This document shows positions 22,570 to 37,300 of a stretch of DNA of 64,000 nt, piece by piece. A program made the translations under genes and the position numbers. Origin of the DNA: Undaria pinnatifida (Eukaryota; Sar; Phaeophyceae; Laminariales; Alariaceae); contig JABAKD010000027.1 in assembly GCA_012845835.1 (NCBI GenBank), positions 914,001-978,000 on the forward strand. Direction: 5' to 3'. Below the pieces are notes generated by a model that did not search any database, was not told the origin of the DNA, and was given only the letters and a program-made list of their open reading frames with translations. Numbering within the stretch: position 1 is the stretch's first letter; every line of letters begins with the position of its first letter.

Positions 22570-23190
22570 GTTACATGGCGCTCTGAATGGCGTCTGGAAT
22601 GGCGCTAGGAACGGCGCTCTGAATGAGGCTCGGCATGGGGAATGGAATGACGCTGGGAATGGCGCTTAGAATAACGCTGGGAATGGCGCTTAGAATAACG
22701 CTGGGAATGGCGCTTAGAATGATGAGCTGATGGTGCTGTGAATGCTCTTCATGGCGCTCTGACTGGCGTCTTGAAGGACGCTTGGAATGGCGCTGTAAAT
22801 AGCGCTCTGCAAGACGCTCGAAACATAATTTGAAAATTGTACTCTGAACGGCGCTCGGAATGGTTCGTTGGATGGTGCTCAGAATGATGCTCTGAACGTT
22901 CCCTGAAAGACGCGTGGATTGATGCTTGGAACGACGCTTGCAATGACGCTATGATTGATGCTAGGAAGGGCAGTTGGAAAGGGCGACCTGGGTGATGCTC
23001 GAAATGGCGTTTTTAATAGCACTCTGAATGATGCTCTCAACAAATGCCCGCAGCGGTGATCCGAACAACGTTTTGAACGATGCTCGGAATGGCGCTCGGA
23101 ATTATGCATTTAATGCTGGCGCTCGGAACACAGGCCTGAATGACGTGCTGAATGTTGGCGCTCTGAGTGGCGCGTAGAATGGCCGCTCGT
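22570..23190. repeat. Degenerate array of GAATGGCGCTC-like units
   Basis: Many units of about 12-21 bp on the theme GCTCGGAATGGCGCTCTGAA, with exact short runs such as CTGGGAATGGCGCTTAGAAT repeated. The ORFs over it (ASFRERSEHHSEHH) are repeat peptides. Confidence 0.85.
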
Positions 23191-23324
23191 GAGAGTGCTC
23201 TGCATATATCCGTTTAGAAAAACGTTGGTTGTAATGCTTGACAACATGTAAACTAACGAGCGAGCCCACGCATGGAGCATTAAGCTAGTGTGAGATCAAC
23301 ACTACCGTAAACGGCATAATTCGT

Positions 23325-23420
23325 ATAAATAAACGCGACAGGAGTATCACGCAACTTGCAAAGATGAGTATCGATCCTTCAATTGATCGAACTCATAGCT
23401 GACGTGTTTGAACCATTTCT
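23325..23420 (+). repeat. Dispersed repeat C2
   Basis: GGAGTATCACGCAACTTGCA followed by AAGATGAGTATCGA and GAACTCATAGCTGACGTGT. Close match to 10150-10240. Confidence 0.75.
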
Positions 23421-24019
23421 AAAATAACAATAGAACTGCTTGTGGGTGTAGATCAACAGAGGAGAAATGTGCTTCTGTCATGGTCCCTCAATCAGATTCG
23501 GCATCCGAGAGCCACAACAAAACACCACTTCTGGTGCACATCCATATCAAGTGTTGTATCGTTCTTAGCTGGAACCCATGGATATATAGGACACACGGCG
23601 GTTTGCCTGAGGCCGCTATCGTTAGCATTAGATCGCAACTGACGAGCCCAACAGCAGCGGTACAAAATAAATATTGCTGGTGGATGGTAATCCAACCGCG
23701 GTTCCGGTAGCAGATACCATACCGTATTTCTTCCGACCCATACCGCAAGCTATACCCCCTCGAGCTCAAGCCCGCTTCGGACACTCCCGTCCTGCCTCGA
23801 TGTGGCGCCAACAAAAGCCATCATTGCGACTACCACCGAAACTCAGGCGTGACAGCCGTGCTGCGAAACAAAATTAACGTGCTGGGGTCGCGCTTTCGTT
23901 CTTCCCGCGTCTGCTTCTCGCGTCTACCACAGGTACCATGGTACAAGTTGCCGCCCCCTCTCCCCAACCACCACCGCAGCCATCGCCGCCACCGGAGTGA
24001 CAGATCTACAACGCCCCTC

Positions 24020-24470
24020 TGTACTGGTAACCCCATTTCTACAGCACGGTACCGTGGTACTGGTGCCTCTACAGCGCGGTACGGTAGTGCTGCCGCATGT
24101 ACACGCGCCTCTACAGCACGATACCGTAGTGCTTAGGCCCCTCTACAACGCGGTACCGTAGTGCGGCTGCATGTGCTCGCCCCTACAGCACGATATCACA
24201 GTGCTCCGGCGCCTCTACAGTGCGGTACCGTAGTGCATCTGCATGTACCGGCGCCTCTACGACAGCACGATACCGTAGTGTTTTGGCGCCTCTATAATGC
24301 GGTACCATAGCGTTGCTGCGTCTACTCGCGCCCCTACATCACGACACCATAGTGATTCGGCATCTCTACGGCATGATACCGTCGTGCTCCGGCGCCGCTA
24401 CAGCACAATGCCGTAGTGCTGCTGGGAGTGTTTGCGCCTAGACAACGCGGTACCGTCGTGCTGCTGGGCT
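24020..24470. repeat. Dyad-symmetric array around CGGTACCG
   Basis: About ten units of 35-50 bp, each with CTACAGCACGATACCGTAGT or a variant with GCGCGGTACCG. The core AGCAC...GTGCT can pair in each unit. No protein or known binding site recognised. Confidence 0.8.
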
Positions 24471-24940
24471 GAAAGTACTCACGCCTACCCCAAAAACATA
24501 GAAAAGCAGACGCTTTGCTGCACGCGAACCCTACCCCGCCTTAACCAAACACTATCTGCGCGCGGGCTCAAGCAATGAGACGCGTGGACCGTGCCCCCTT
24601 TCCAAAGTGCGCACCCAGACAAGACGCGTTGCTGCAAGGAACAAGCGGCTTGAACTCAGAGTTGGACGGACGCCCCGCGTATTGCCACAGGGGCAACGCG
24701 ATCGTACTTCAGATTCGGACCAAACAAGCAGCAGGGAAACAAGCGATTCACCCTGATCCGGTCCAGGCTTCACATCAACCCTGTTATATATGCACCCGTG
24801 CTTTTCGGCATGTTCTTCGGGAAGAAAATTAGTCCAAGTTATATCATCTTTTTTTCGGTAGTGAAAGGGTTTACTCACGGGCGCAAATAAAAACACACAC
24901 ACACACCAGCCGCCGCCCGGCATGGAATGCAGCCAACCCC

Positions 24941-25307
24941 CTACTTTAGAGGCTTTAGACCCAACTTGGCCCTCTCATCGTTCCAAAACTCGACCGATCC
25001 CGTGCTCGCCTTCCCCTTCCCCCCACCCGCGCCCCCGTCTCCATCATTCTTGGGCTGCTTGAATAGCTTGCTGCCCTTGGGTTTCTTGGCCTTCGTAGGC
25101 GTTTTCGCAGAGCTCGCCGCTGCAGACTCTTCCTCCTCTTCCTCCTCCGCTGCATCACGCCGCTTTCCCGAAGAATCCCCTCCCCTGTTCCCCTTCGAGT
25201 CCTGGTCTCTTTCAGGCGGAGACCTCGACGGAGACCTGGAGCGGCGGCGCTTGCGGTCCCTAGCGTCTCTGGAAGGGCTTCGGCTTTTGGTGCGCCTGTC
25301 TCTCCCC
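24941..25307 (-). CDS. PRP38: PRP38 exon 11 (terminal)
   Basis: Begins in an RS block, passes poly-Glu and a Lys-rich stretch, and ends EFWNDERAKLGLKPLK with TAG at 24941-24943. Acceptor CTTCCACTAG|G. Confidence 0.85.
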
Positions 25308-25649
25308 CTAGTGGAAGGTTGTGGTGGTGTGACCGTTTGAAGGAGCCGATCGTAAGGAGGGGGGGGGGGGGGGGAGAGGCGAGGGGAGGGGAGGGGAGAG
25401 GAGGGGCCATTACAACGAAGTACGAGAAAAGTAAATAACTCAAACCAAAATATGAACCACCGTATGGCGACCACGACGAATAAGAGGGACCTCTACCACC
25501 CATCCCTCCACCCTAACCCTTAAACCCTTACCCTCCCACAAAAAACACAAGTCACCGGCATAAAGCTAAAAAAACACGACCGCCGGACACTGCTGCACAC
25601 CACGGATAATCCTACGCCCTGTACCTGCTGCGGCTGCGGCTGCGGCTCT

Positions 25650-25680
<31 letters not shown>

Positions 25681-28600
25681 CCGAGAAGACCTTCCCTCAT
25701 CCCGGCCACCCCTCCTCCTCCTCGGCCCGCGGCTGCTGTTGCTACTGCTCACGCTCCTGCGCCTGTCACGGCTAGCACTCCGGCTCTTATTCCTGCGACG
25801 CTCTCTGCTAACGCTCTTCCGTCTATCACGACTGGGACTCCTGCTGTAACGCCCCCCTCCCCCCCTCCGCCAGCCACCACCACCACCGCGACCCCTGTCT
25901 CTCTCCCTCTCCCCTCTGCGCCTTCCAACGCTGGGGCTAGCGTCCCTCCTCCGCCCGTAGCCCGAGGCGCGTTCCCTGCTCCTGTCGCGGGGCGGGGGAG
26001 CGCGGCGGCCTCCACGATCGGCCTCCCGGCTGCGGCTCCTACTGCGGCTGTGGTTGCCGCGGCTGCGACTCCTGCTCTTGCTGCGAGGTCTGGTTCTGTC
26101 CCTGCTGTCCCTCCTGCCGGACCTGGGGTCACGGTCACGGCTGCTCGCCCTACCTCCACGCTCCCTGTTAGCCCTGTAGAGGCACCGTCACAAAGTTAAA
26201 AGGTTTCGTTAGAGTGGAAGGCGTGAACAGTCTAAGGGTTTGTTGCTTTCAAGGTTTTATTAAAGTGGAAGGCGTGAACAGTCTGGGGGTTGTATTCAAG
26301 GTTTTTATTATAATGGAAGGTGTGAACAGCCTAGGGGTTTATTCAGGGTTGTGTTTTATAGTGGAAGGCGTGAGCCGTCTAGGGGAGTGTGGAAGACAAG
26401 ATGGCAAAAAAGGGGGGCTGGGGCGGGGACGGGGTGTTGACCCTTTATAGGTGCCGTCAGAACATTAAACTGTTTTCATTAGAGTGGAAGGCATGAAGGT
26501 CTAGGGGGCGGGGGCGACCAGATGGAAAAGAAAACCCTTTAGAGGAGGTTTGTGAGTAGGATGCGTGCTGAGACGTAGGGGTAGCATTTTTGTCAATAAT
26601 AATATAATTAATAATCATACACGTCAAATACCTAGGCTATGGGATTGTTGGTGGGGTTGCAATCTTCATCGTTTCTGAACAGTCGAAATAGAGCACCCCA
26701 AGTAAAAAGCCTCCGAACTTTCAAGGTGTGCTCCGTGCCGTAGCATGTGTCAACACAAGTATAACAGCACACCGCGTCAACGGTCCAGAGGAACGAGGGC
26801 AACCAGACAGTGAAAGGGGGGGTGGGGGCTGTTACTACCGTCCCCGTCGTGGTGGATTAATGAAGTTTAGAAAAACTAAGGGGCTGAGAACAGTGGTGGT
26901 CGTCCAATCAATAAACTCACCCACCCCCATCAAATCCGCACTGACCAACACAGAACGCCATCGACAGCCTCACTCCCCATCAAACCTACCAGTAGTCAAC
27001 ACCAGGAGGCCACTATCCTCAACAAAACACGCAACCCCCCCCCCCCCCCCCCCCGTCCTTGGTGCACGCAATGTCTGCCTCCAGTCAGTGAAAACCCAAC
27101 GTTCTCCGTCCCGGCATTGCAGGGATGCGAGGGTCATATCATATGGTCATACCCCTCTTAGCAGCTAATATGAAAACGATAACACAATAATGCATAAATT
27201 GAGTACACCCTTAAGCCCGGTCATCCCGTTCCCAAGACCCCTCTTACCGTTCCCTGCTCCGGCGCCCGCCTCCTGTCCGATCGTCCCCCCTCCCTCTGCT
27301 CCTGCTGCGGCTCCTGCTCTTGCTCTTGCTCCTGCCCCGCCTGCCCCTGCTACGGCTCCGCTCGCGGTCCCTCCCTTTGCTCGTGCTTCTCTCATCCCGC
27401 CGCCCTCCCCTCCCGTCGCGAGCTCCCTTCCCCTTAGAGTCTTCTTCGTCGCTCCCCCCCGCCCCCCGCTTCGCATCACCCTTCGCTGCGGGGGCGTCAC
27501 CGTTCCCGCCCCCCCCTGGCCACAGGCGTCGAAACAAAAACGGGTAAGAAAACAAAAGTGTACCAAGTAAAAATGAACGTACATACCTGGTAACAAAAAC
27601 GCAATGAGCGCCCAGAGGTTGGACGCCTCTATTGGGAAGACGGTACTCCGTCTCGAAAGGGATGGATAGTCCATGATCAAACGACTAAGGCGAGCAATCA
27701 AAGAGTAATCCCCCCCCCCCTCGTGCCGTACCGCCTCTTGCTGCCTTCCAAGACTCACCTCTGCCACCCTCCGCGTCTTTTCGGGCGGCATCTGCAACAT
27801 CGCTGTCACCCCCCTCCCCTCTCTTCTTGTCCCCTCCATCCTTATCCTCGTCGCGTCCTCTATCCCGATCCCGGTCCATCGGGAAGCTCCTCTCCTGCGG
27901 TGACATCTCCCTCCCCCCACTAAAGCTCCTGCTCCTGCTGCGGCTGCGACCATCCCGTCCGCGTCCCCCAGCACCCTCCTTATCCTTGTTGCTATTGTTG
28001 CTATCCTTAGCCGCGTCTCGATCATCCGGATCGTTCCCAGGATTTTCTTTGCTGGAGGAGGACTGCTTCGGCTTTGCCCTAGTGCGACCTTTGGCGCCCA
28101 TGCCCGCACGCTCGTCACCGATGTCCTGGATGAGCGACATCGCCAGGGCTTCGCGAGCCTCGATCTCGGCTGCGCTCGCGGCGGTCGGTGGCTTGGGCTG
28201 GAGGGAATGGAGGGGCAAGGAGGCCAAGAATCGCATAAAAGACGATGCGCGGGGCGTGTCGAAATAAACGGACCAAAAACGAAACGAGAGGGCGCACGAA
28301 CGATGGGTCAAAGGTGGTGCAGTGGAGTAGAGTAAGCGGGAGGTACAATAACGGTGGAGTAGAGGGGAGTGGAGGAGAGTAGAGTAAGAAGAGAAAATTA
28401 AGTCGAGCCGGGGCGATTTTATTGTTTCACTCCAGAACGACTGGAGCCTGTCCTGCGACCACAGACTTGATCGTGCGAAATAAAGTGAGAACAGCAAAAG
28501 TAGAGCAAAACAGAGTCAAGCAGAGAACGACAAAAAAAAAAACATGTGCACGGTTCCACCGGCCGGGTACGGTGGGAAAATATGCAGCACTGCTAGCCTC

Positions 28601-31600
28601 GTGTCTCATGCTTCGAACGTCTTGTACAACTCCTCGCACTATGGTCCCGATACAAAACATAAAGTCGCCCTAATCCAGCAGGGGCAACCTGCGTCGTATG
28701 GTCGATGCTGAAGCTGGTGGTAGTATTAATAGTCTTCGACTAAGGCTATACGGTAGTGGGGATGCATTGCGGGGCTTTTTTTGCGGTGGTTCCTGTTGCT
28801 TTGCGGTCTTTTCAAACTTTCGTGCTGTTTTTATTTTGCAATAAGAATCCGCAATGGAATGGTAAGCTACGCTGCGCCAAAAAATACGGCCAACACATTG
28901 TTGTCAGTGCGGAACAGAGTCAGTCGTGCGAGTATGACAGTACGATATGATAGTATGATAGCTTGATAGTATGATATTAAGTATGCATAATATGATATGA
29001 TATGATATGTTATGATATGATATGATATGTTATGATATGATACGATATGATATGATATGGTATGATAAGATATGATATGATATCATATGATATGATATGA
29101 TGTGATATGATGTGATATGATATGATATGATATGATATGATGTGATATGATATGATATGATATGATAGGTATGATAAGATATGATATGATATGGTATGAT
29201 GTGATACGATATGATATGATAGCTCTAACCCGGCAGTGAAAAAGCGGGTATAACATAACATCATCGTAACATACATCATGCATGACGTCGTCCTAACATC
29301 ATCAAACATCAGATGATCATACCATCCCCCCTACCTACCGTTGGCTTGGTAATATTAATCACGTTTTCCCTTAGGTTATAAACGCAGTCAGCACTTGAAA
29401 GAACCCTCTTACGTTTTGGGTGTATTTGTTGTCCTCATCCTCCTCCTCCTCCTCGTCGTCGCCGCTGTTAGCGGAGTCGTCGCGCTTGCCCCCCTTACCA
29501 TTGGCTTTGCTCTTTGGCCTTGGGCCGTTCTCTCTGCTGCCGCTGCGGGCTCTCTCTTCGCTACGGTCTCGACCGCGCCTCCTGCAAGGTCACGAGGGGA
29601 CACATGCAACACACTGTCTCTGCTGTTGTCACCATGGTCGCAAATATCTCAGCCGTCTCTATTGTCACGACGCTTGCTACCGTAGCGATATCACGCTTCG
29701 CCCATTATTGCTTCTGACGGGCGAATTACGTGATATCGTTCCAGCATCACTTGCGGTTTACAACTACGATTCTTGCTAAGTACCTCGTAGGCCTTTGGAG
29801 TGTTCATCTGGTTTGCGTTCGTTTTTTTATATTTGGTTTTCAATCAGCTATTGGGTGAGGTATGGAGCTTCCCAAGCGAAGAATACGAGGAAAACTAGGG
29901 GCACCTGTACCTCTAAGATGAGTTTCACTACTCACACTACTCACGCACTTGTCCCTACCCTCACCACTATGGTCGATACTGCCACTGTGGGCACAACTGC
30001 CCCCATCGGCACCACTGCTTGTTGTCATTTTATACTACAATACTTCTACACAATCAGTTTTTGGGCGAGGTATTACAAGGCATCGAGTTCCTCAAACGGG
30101 GAGCATGCGAACTTCACGAGCGGCTGCCACTACTGTTACTATTGCCACTATCGACACTACTGCTACTAATACTATTACCTTGTATGTCTGGTATATTACT
30201 ACGTACTGTCAATGGCCCCGACATCGCTATTACCACTATTACCAATATTATCAATGCTTCTGCTACAACACACTGTTTATTATTACAGTCCATACTGTCC
30301 CTATTCTCACTGCTGGCCCTGTCGTAACTACAGCTGCCAATCTCAATCCTAATCTCAATCTCAATCTCAATCTCAATCTCAATCTCAATCTCAATCTCAA
30401 TCTCAATCCCAATCCCAATCCCAATCTGATACGCTACAGATGAGCCGTCGCTCTCGAGCATCTTACCTGTCCCGGTCACCGCCCCTCCCCCTGCTCCTGC
30501 TTCTGCTCCTACCCCTGCTCCTGCTCCTGCTGCGGCCGCGGTGGCGATCATTCCGATGCCCCCCCCCTCCCCTACCGCCCTTCCTCCTGTCGTCACGATC
30601 GTCATCGTCACCCTCATCTGCCTCCCCCGCGCTGATGTCGCCACCGACCTGAAGAAGGGACCAACAACGAACCACCAAGGTATTAGCATCACCGCTACAG
30701 CATAGCACTGACATTTTTCGTATCATACTACCCCATCCAATTGGTACATACTGTATCATACGAGAAGTGCTATTGTTTCTCCTTGCCCCAAGCTTGGCAT
30801 ACCGTTGTGGTTTTCCATCCGCACACCATCTCCACGCCCCACCCCCCGAACCTGAACGCCGCAAACAACGAATATTCCACAAATAGGACAGATCACGATC
30901 TACTCAATCTAAATCCCATGCCAGGCATACCTGTACGGGTAGTTGTAGTCATGGTCAGTTGCGCGGGATCTGTGTAGTACAAATCAAACCCAGGAAACAC
31001 GCAGCACCAGTATTTCACTGCTGTACCAATATTTCACTTTAGCATCAGCCATGAGATTTATTCGCAATGAGATCATAGCGGAAACAACAGTGTACCTCAC
31101 TGCACCAATGTTTCGTTCTACCCGTATTTCTCTGCTTCAGCGTTTAGCTGCGTCTGTGCTTCACTGCACTAGTGTTTCACAAAATGCTCAGCGTAAAGCA
31201 CCAGCATTTCATTATTATTAATAATAGACTTCATGGCAGTATTTTTCATTGCACCAGTATTTTAAAAATAGTATCAATCACATCCGATGTGACTTCGCAA
31301 AAAATGATATTTATACATTTACGGTCGACACTCATCTTTGCAAGCTGTGTGATACATCGGAGTACATCGGCCGCTCGTTCTTACAGATAAAGTTTTATTT
31401 TATTTTTTATCCTCCGGCGGATGGGGAAAAATAAAGCTTTAGCTCAAATGTAGTACTCTTTGAAGGTATGTATATGACTCCTATGGATGATGCCAGGGTG
31501 AACACCAACAACTATACGCACTTAATCCTGACCTAGTAAGTTTTTATCATTCGTCGGTGTATTTCACTCAACCAGTACTTCGCCGCGCTGGGTACTATTT

Positions 31601-34248
31601 CACCGGACAAGTTCCTCGTTGCTCCATTATTTCACTAGATTACTACCTGGCACAGCAGTACTTCACTACTTGTACCCTACCAGTGTTTCACTGCACCAAC
31701 ACCAACTACCTGACTTCAGCATTTGCATTTCAATAGAATACAGCAACACTTCGATGCACCAGTAAGTCATAGATAGGTCCGGTCGCCCCAGTGGCGTATC
31801 AGGTTATCCTCGAGCCTGATATAGGTCAGTTTCGTGAGTTCGAGCCCCGCCGAGTGCATACTCGTATGAGTTCGTTGAAACTTTTCCTGTACAAAAAATG
31901 ACTTGCGGAAAGCGCTAGAGCGTGAGTTAGCAACACTCGATGAAAAATCGACGAGCAGTGGGATTGCTGAACCCTATGCGCGATAAAAATTGTAGGCAAC
32001 AACCGGGGGGGAGAAGGGACGACACCTGTGACCACGGCTTGTCCAGAAGCTGGAAAGTAGAAGTGTGAGGGAAAAAAAAAATCGTATCACCAGTACCAAT
32101 GCGCTACAATTCAGCAGGGTTTCAATTCACCAGCATTTCATTTACTAGGGCAGGACTCCAATGCGCATACACCCGTATTTTACTAAACCGGTACATTGCT
32201 GCACCAGCATGTCACGTACCAGTCAAGATGTATTTTCAGGTTTCTTCGTACTGGTGTGTGGCGTTATTTTTTCATCGCAAATTGTGACTACCGACGGCCT
32301 ACCAATCCTCGTTCGCTCACGGTGTATGATATCATGGGTATCGAGTATCGAGATTACTACAAAAACCACGCTGGTACAGACGCGCACAAGTATGATATTA
32401 TTGAGTTAATATTAATACGATGCTATTATTAACTCCGAAGTACTGCAAGTAACTCTACGATTCATGTTTTACGTCCTGTTCTGTACTACTTGTATGCATT
32501 TCACTGAAGCCTGTGCTCGTATCTCGTATCTCGTATCTGTACTGCTGTACTGATGTGACGTAGTCTGTACTCTGTACTTCAGCATCGAAGATCTAGAAAA
32601 CACCAGGTATGATAGTGTACTGTTGTCTGAGTCTAATAGTGTACGGTAGTAGCCCAAATAAACTACTTAAAGTACGAGCTGGGCAAGCCATAACACGTAG
32701 AATCAATCATGCAGTCGTATCTCGTGAACTACTTCGAACTAGGGCTTGAAATTTGTAATTTGAAATTTGGAAGCACCGATCCTGACACATCAGTGAATGT
32801 GCAAAATATACACTTCAAAGTATACATACAAAAAAATGTTATTAACTCAACCCGAACTCGACGAGTTATCGGCGAAAACTAAAAAAAAACAATAAAAAAA
32901 AAAACGTAATAAAATCTCCGTTCTCAATTAAGGTAAAACTGGGTGTAGACATCACTGAGGACACAAGGGAACATCGACACCAGTTTTGTTGCCCAATTCG
33001 TCCATCATCGCGAGACATGGCCGAAACTAGATTACGGACTTGGTACAAGTGTAATAATCCTAAACTTGTAACAAGAAAAACGGTGTTTACCGCAATGCAC
33101 AGCTCAGTTTTGGTGATTTTCGATCTGGAATTTTAACAGCATACTTCGTATTCGTGAAGCCCTTGCGAAATTTTGTCTTGCCTGGCTTTATGAATTGTTT
33201 TTGTCCAGTCGAGTTTCAATCGCGTTTCTATTTTTAGGGGTTGCATTCTCGGTCATATCTCTGACTTTCGAAAACAAAACAAAAAAGCCCGGCAAGCCAC
33301 GTCTCGGTTGGTGCCTGAACAAGGCGGTGCCAATTTTCACAATTTTCACGTCCAATTGCATAAAAATTGGGCGGTGCGTGTGGCAGATCTCCTGTTTTGA
33401 CACGATTTTGGCTGGCCCAGCTCGTACAATTGTATTAGTAGTGTACTATTAACCGTACTGGATATGTAACGTACTTTGACATGCATTTTTACTACTACGT
33501 TCAGGTTGAAGGCCTGGACAAAACGAAACGCAGATGAGGCAGGAGCCCTCCCCGAGCCACGCTCTTCCTGCCCTCCCCTGGGTATTACACGTATACACGA
33601 CATCCGCATGATACTCACGTCCCAGTCCTCATCCAAGACACTGATCCTCGCCCCCTTGAGTAACTTGGAGTCCTCTAGCGCTATCCGCTTTGGCAATCGA
33701 GGGAGGGCGATGCTGCAGCTGATGTCTGAGTGGAGGAGCTCCTCGATCGTTTGATCGATCGTGCGCAGCTCCCAGCCTGCCAAGGTGGTGGTGGTAGTGG
33801 TGGTGGTTTTGGTGGTGTTGGTGGTGATGGTGGTGGTGGTGGTGGAGGAAATGGTGTGGGAGGGGGGGAGGGGAGGGAGTGGTGGGGTGAAGGAGGTGGT
33901 GGTGGTGGCGGTGGGTGATGGTGGTAATGGTGCGGGAGGTAGGAAGCGGGGGGTGGTGGTGGTGGTGGTGGTGGTGGTGGTGGTGGTGGTGGTGGTGGTG
34001 GTGGTGGTGGCGGTGGTGGTGGTGGTGGTGGTGGTGGTGGTGGTGGAAGGGGGGGGGGGGGGGCGTGATGTTGAAGAGGGTTACGATAATGATGACGGTG
34101 CTAGTGGTGATGGTCATGACGATGGTGATGTCAGTGGCGACAGCGCGACAGACGATAAGAGAGGAGTGTCCGGACACGAGTTTGAAGTAACACCCTTTTC
34201 AACGGGCGGGGATACTGCAATCTAATCATGTACCGCTACTATCTCTTT

Positions 34249-34301
<53 letters not shown>

Positions 34302-37300
34302 ATACTAATACTATTAACAACAGGTAATGAACAGCTTACAGTATACACCGTCCCACTATTCACTTATCAATAGTTGTCGACATCAAGCCACCAAGTGACC
34401 GCTATTAATAGGACAAAGTGCTGCACGCTAACGGGTCTCCAGAGACCAAAATGCAGAGAGGAAATGGGACACGAGTTTCACCAATGTGGCTGACTCTCTG
34501 AGCAGTCTCTGAGGCGAGGAGGGATAGAAAACTGCCACTAAAATACGCCATAAATAGAACAAAGTACACACACCGGACAAATGAAATCAGATTGCTATAT
34601 ATCTGTAGATGATCTTTCTTTCGGGGCAGACAGATCACTGGTCTATATGATTTACATGGCCTACATATCATGCTCACGGGTGAGAGCCTGGTGATCTGAA
34701 CGATCTATCAACAGCAAATGTTTCTTGGGGCTCCATATATGTTAAATATAGATCCTGCTCAGCATACGATGCCGACATATATGGGATCTAATATAGATTA
34801 TCTAGATTATCTAGATGTGTGAAACAGTTCTACACGCCCACGAACCGTGAGAAAGGACCTTGGAAACAGAGACATGTACGACCTTGCTACGAGCAATCCG
34901 ATCGGAGAGGTTGAGACACATCTTCTATCCTACCCCATACTCTAACAACGTAGCAACACACCCTGTTCCCGCTGCTGAATCTACCATCAATCCCCTTCAT
35001 GTTCCCACCAAATAGGTCAGGAGACGGTCAGTCAAGGAAAATCGTGCAGCGGTCAAGCGTGTCGAGCCAAACCAAACGTTCACTCTAAAACCTAGTAGTT
35101 TGGCGTCAGTCAAAGTAAATTATGGGAAAACTGCCGTCTGTCAAGGCTGAAAGTGCCGTCTCCTGACATCTTTGGTTGCCACTGCTGTGCGCCTATTCAT
35201 GGCGGGGGCGGCGACTCTTGAGACTACCGTATTAATACTCACACATTGAACAGATCAGATAGTTCAGGTAGATCCCTAATTCATTGTCTAGATGTGGTTC
35301 GGGGCGGGCCTACCCCTGATTTACGCGATCCGCACGCTCCAGATAATACATTTCGGGTGGCATCTGCATCTGCATGGCACGGCTCTTGCACACATGTTTA
35401 TCGGGTGGGATCTGAACGTTACAGCTCTTGCACAACAGATCACAACGGCAAATACAGGGTCTACCCTACGAAGATGATCTACAGTAGATCGCGATCTGTC
35501 TGCTCTGTGCACTGCTTAAATGACGTCCGCGAAAATTATGCCCCTTTTACCTTGTGTCATGCGCAGACTAATCTTGCGGTAACCGATGTGGTGAGGCTCC
35601 AGATACCATAGACGATCTAGATCGTGATCTGTCTGATCCGTGCACTATTAATGCTGTTTAGCGTTCACGAAAAGCCTGCCTCTTCTTACCTTGGGTCAAG
35701 CGCAGCTTAATCTTGCGGTAGTCGTTGTACAGAGGCTCCAGATACTGATAGATATCTGCGGGCGTGCCCACCAACCGAAGATAGAACGCGCCCAGCACTC
35801 GAACATACCTTTTGCGCCAAAAGGTAGGGGGTAGGAAATGGGCACCAAAGGAGGAGTACGGTACGGCAATTGCATCAAAATAACCAAGTGGATCCCTCCG
35901 GGGCTTCAAAGGGAAAAGGTGTCGAAAACCAAAGCTGTCCGACCCAAAATCTCCGATTTGTTGATTCCATGCCTTCCACCAACACACGCAGTTGACGAGA
36001 GTTAAGAGCATGCACCAGCCTGAGTCGCTAGCGAGAGCTACCCCGTCTTTCAGCAGTGCATATATTTAGTCTAATGGTGGTACGAAATACTTGCGCGATA
36101 CAAACGATATACCAGTACCTGGTAAGTGCTACGAAGGGGTGCAGTATATATCGAAGTGTGTCGTTTTAGAAGACGATATACTGTTACCGTTGGGAGACGA
36201 TATGTTGATAGTCGGCGACATACTGTTCGGAGACGATATACTGTTATTAGCAGACGATATACTTTCAGAAGATGATACCAGATATACTGTTAGGACACCA
36301 TATACTGTTAAGAGGCGATACATTGTTCGGAAACGGTATAATGGTGTCGACGCTCACTTATAGTCCTCGTTTTTTATGAACTCGATGATAATTTCCTTCT
36401 CCGGCTGAATCTGCAGCATCTTCAGCACCAGGCAAAGGAACTTAGTGGGCTGCTGATTGCCACCAAACGTCCCCCCCAAGTGCGTCAGCATCATCGCCTT
36501 GTCCACCAATGTCTCCGCCGTGAGTCCGAAACAGTGCTCCTTCCAGTACCTTCCTCGGAAGGGGGCGAATTTCGAGCAAGATGCAAAAACAAGGTACAAG
36601 GTGTACGAGTAGGATACATAAACAAGGTGCAAGGTACCCGAGCAAGATACACAAACAAGGTAAACGTATACGAGCAAGATATACAAAAACAAGGTATAAC
36701 GTATACGAGCAGGATACACGAACAAGGTACCACGTATACGAGCAATACACACAAATGAGGTACAAGGTATACGAGCAAGGTACATGAACAACGTACAAGG
36801 TACACGAGAAAGATACGCCACGCCGTAAACACAATATATCCACACATCATGCACAAACAAGGTACGCCGCAAACGCCGTGAGCCTGAAGCACTGCTGCTT
36901 TCAGTACCTTAAAAGGAAGGGCTGGGATGGCGAGAAATGTGCACTAAGAAGGAAAGCTACAGAAGGCATATCTTACACAAAGGCCGTTGCCTGAAGCCGT
37001 GCTCGTTCCAATACACCAAGTATATCGTAAAAGGAAAGGGTTGAATTGCGAGCGACATAAACAAGGACGCCGCAAAGGCCGAGAGCAGTGCTCCTTCCAG
37101 TATATTTGTCGCAAGCGATTGAACTGCAAGAAAACAATACAAACTACTTACAAGGTGCACGCAAGAAAATACATTTCTTGCCTGAAAAAATGTTGTTTAC
37201 GCTACGCACATGCACGTGACAAGGTGCAAGGCCTTAGTTGCGAAAAAAAAAAGTCTTACTAGGACTATCAAATCATAGTTGCACGTCGCACGGGTACCGG

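Larger units (their letters stand above)
31000..32230. repeat. Degenerate ATTTCACTGCACCAGT minisatellite
   Basis: Loose tandem of about 20-27 bp in PRP38 intron 5, interrupted by a C2 repeat (31300-31540, minus) and the SINE. Confidence 0.65.

Noticed and set aside
29010-29309. ISYHIISYHI ORF
   Set aside because: Translation of the ATGAT tract inside a PRP38 intron.
33629-34225. Poly-His, poly-Val and poly-Trp ORFs
   Set aside because: Translation of the GGT/CCA microsatellite; the only real coding here is the PRP38 exon at its edge.
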